Assembly (NCBI RefSeq): GCF_025370785.1
Contig: NZ_JAMXFA010000035.1
Coordinates: 1 to 64,000, forward strand
Reading direction: 5' to 3'
Length of the DNA stretch: 64,000 bases
Origin: Laspinema olomoucense D3b
GTDB taxonomy: Bacteria; Cyanobacteriota; Cyanobacteriia; Cyanobacteriales; Laspinemataceae
Positions 63,784-64,000 of the stretch are shown piece after piece (position 1 is the stretch's first letter; each line of letters starts with the position of its first letter). Under the pieces are notes generated by a model, which did no database searches, was not told the origin of the DNA, and saw nothing but the letters and a program-made list of their open reading frames with translations. The position numbers and the translations under genes are program-made.

Positions 63784-64000
63784 TTAATCTTCCGCATTGG
63801 GAGTGGGTAACGCATGAGTCAGAAATGCATACTCCTGCACCACCTGATTCCCAATTAAATGCTCTTGGATAATCCTTTCAATCACCCCTGGCGTTGCAGA
63901 ACGATACCAGACCCCATCGGGATAGACCACCAAAATCGGGCCATCACAGCAGACCCGCAAACAGTTGGCTTTCGTGCGAAACACACAATCGGGACGAGTC
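63784..64000 (-). CDS. 2Fe-2S ferredoxin (thioredoxin-like) domain protein, 5' part missing
   Basis: The frame is open from 64000 to the TAA at 63784-63786, so the start lies outside the window. The visible 71 residues contain [33 protein letters not shown], the C-terminal half of a thioredoxin-like [2Fe-2S] ferredoxin: the CLxxCxxGPxxVVYPxGVWY pattern with two cluster cysteines. The N-terminal cysteines are presumably further right. Related cyanobacterial proteins act in redox transfer, often next to hydrogenase or assimilation genes, but nothing in this window tells which. Confidence 0.82.
   Translation of the reverse strand, partial: TRPDCVFRTKANCLRVCCDGPILVVYPDGVWYRSATPGVIERIIQEHLIGNQVVQEYAFLTHALPTPNAED

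Noticed and set aside
63357-63815. Long frames on both strands in the repeat region
   Set aside because: They consist of the GC-rich palindromic repeats (GPLPLARGGLGWGP-like and PHPNPPLAKGRG-like) and carry no domain.

Overview
This window is chromosomal DNA of a filamentous, oxygenic cyanobacterium, most likely an oscillatorialean. The evidence is the dense GCGATCGC (HIP1) octamers, photosystem I genes psaF-psaJ, a kinase fused to a GUN4 domain, an Rre1/Ycf29-type regulator, many DUF families typical of cyanobacteria, and a hormogonium-polysaccharide (hps) locus that fits a gliding, trichome-forming organism. There is no rRNA, CRISPR array or prophage. One tRNA (His, GTG) is present. The left edge carries the 3' end of a group II intron.

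Layout. 1-1.8 kb: the intron end lies antisense inside a truncated LlaJI/McrC-like restriction gene, preceded by its McrB-like AAA ATPase. 2-11.5 kb: housekeeping genes (rqcH, remA-gmk, psaF-psaJ, tsaD, an alpha/beta hydrolase, an ACT-domain protein, a GNAT protein) separated by repeats. 11.8-19 kb: argC, a SWIM zinc-finger protein, a small ribbon-helix-helix-like protein, eno, gloA, clpB. 19-27.3 kb: a cell-surface polysaccharide region with two HpsE-like glycosyltransferases, a third GT2, a methyltransferase, a sialate-esterase-like protein and, on the other strand, an MBOAT acyltransferase with an SGNH-like partner. 27.5-30.2 kb: htpG, a 308-bp palindromic element, rpmB. 30.5-38.2 kb: hpsA, hpsB, hpsC and two FimT/GspH-like pseudopilins. 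38.4-46 kb: glgB, small secreted proteins, an FtsL-like protein and an FtsI-type penicillin-binding protein. 46-55 kb: a DUF255 thioredoxin-like protein, an NYN-RNase III fusion, rluD with tRNA-His, a DUF4359 protein, the kinase-GUN4 protein, a rhodanese, a CbiX/SirB-type chelatase and a DUF2721 protein. 55.5-64 kb: three response regulators, an M28 peptidase, a Uma2 nuclease, leuA, a LabA-type NYN protein and a truncated 2Fe-2S ferredoxin-domain gene at the right edge.

Functional links. The strongest is surface polysaccharide and motility: the glycosyltransferases at 19-22 kb and the pseudopilin-like hps genes at 30-38 kb belong to a system known from Nostoc punctiforme, although here about 8 kb of other genes separates them. 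The MBOAT/SGNH pair and the esterase-like protein suggest that an exported glycan is O-acylated. The FtsL-like/FtsI pair forms a septum module.

Most unusual items: the NYN-RNase III-dsRBD fusion at 48.87 kb, the antisense group II intron in the restriction gene, the kinase-GUN4 fusion, a possible attenuator before the small RHH-like gene, and several structured intergenic repeats (an exact 83-bp period, a 166-bp duplication, a 308-bp palindrome, 4 x 33 bp, and heptamer arrays). All functional calls come from reading the sequence; no database search was run.
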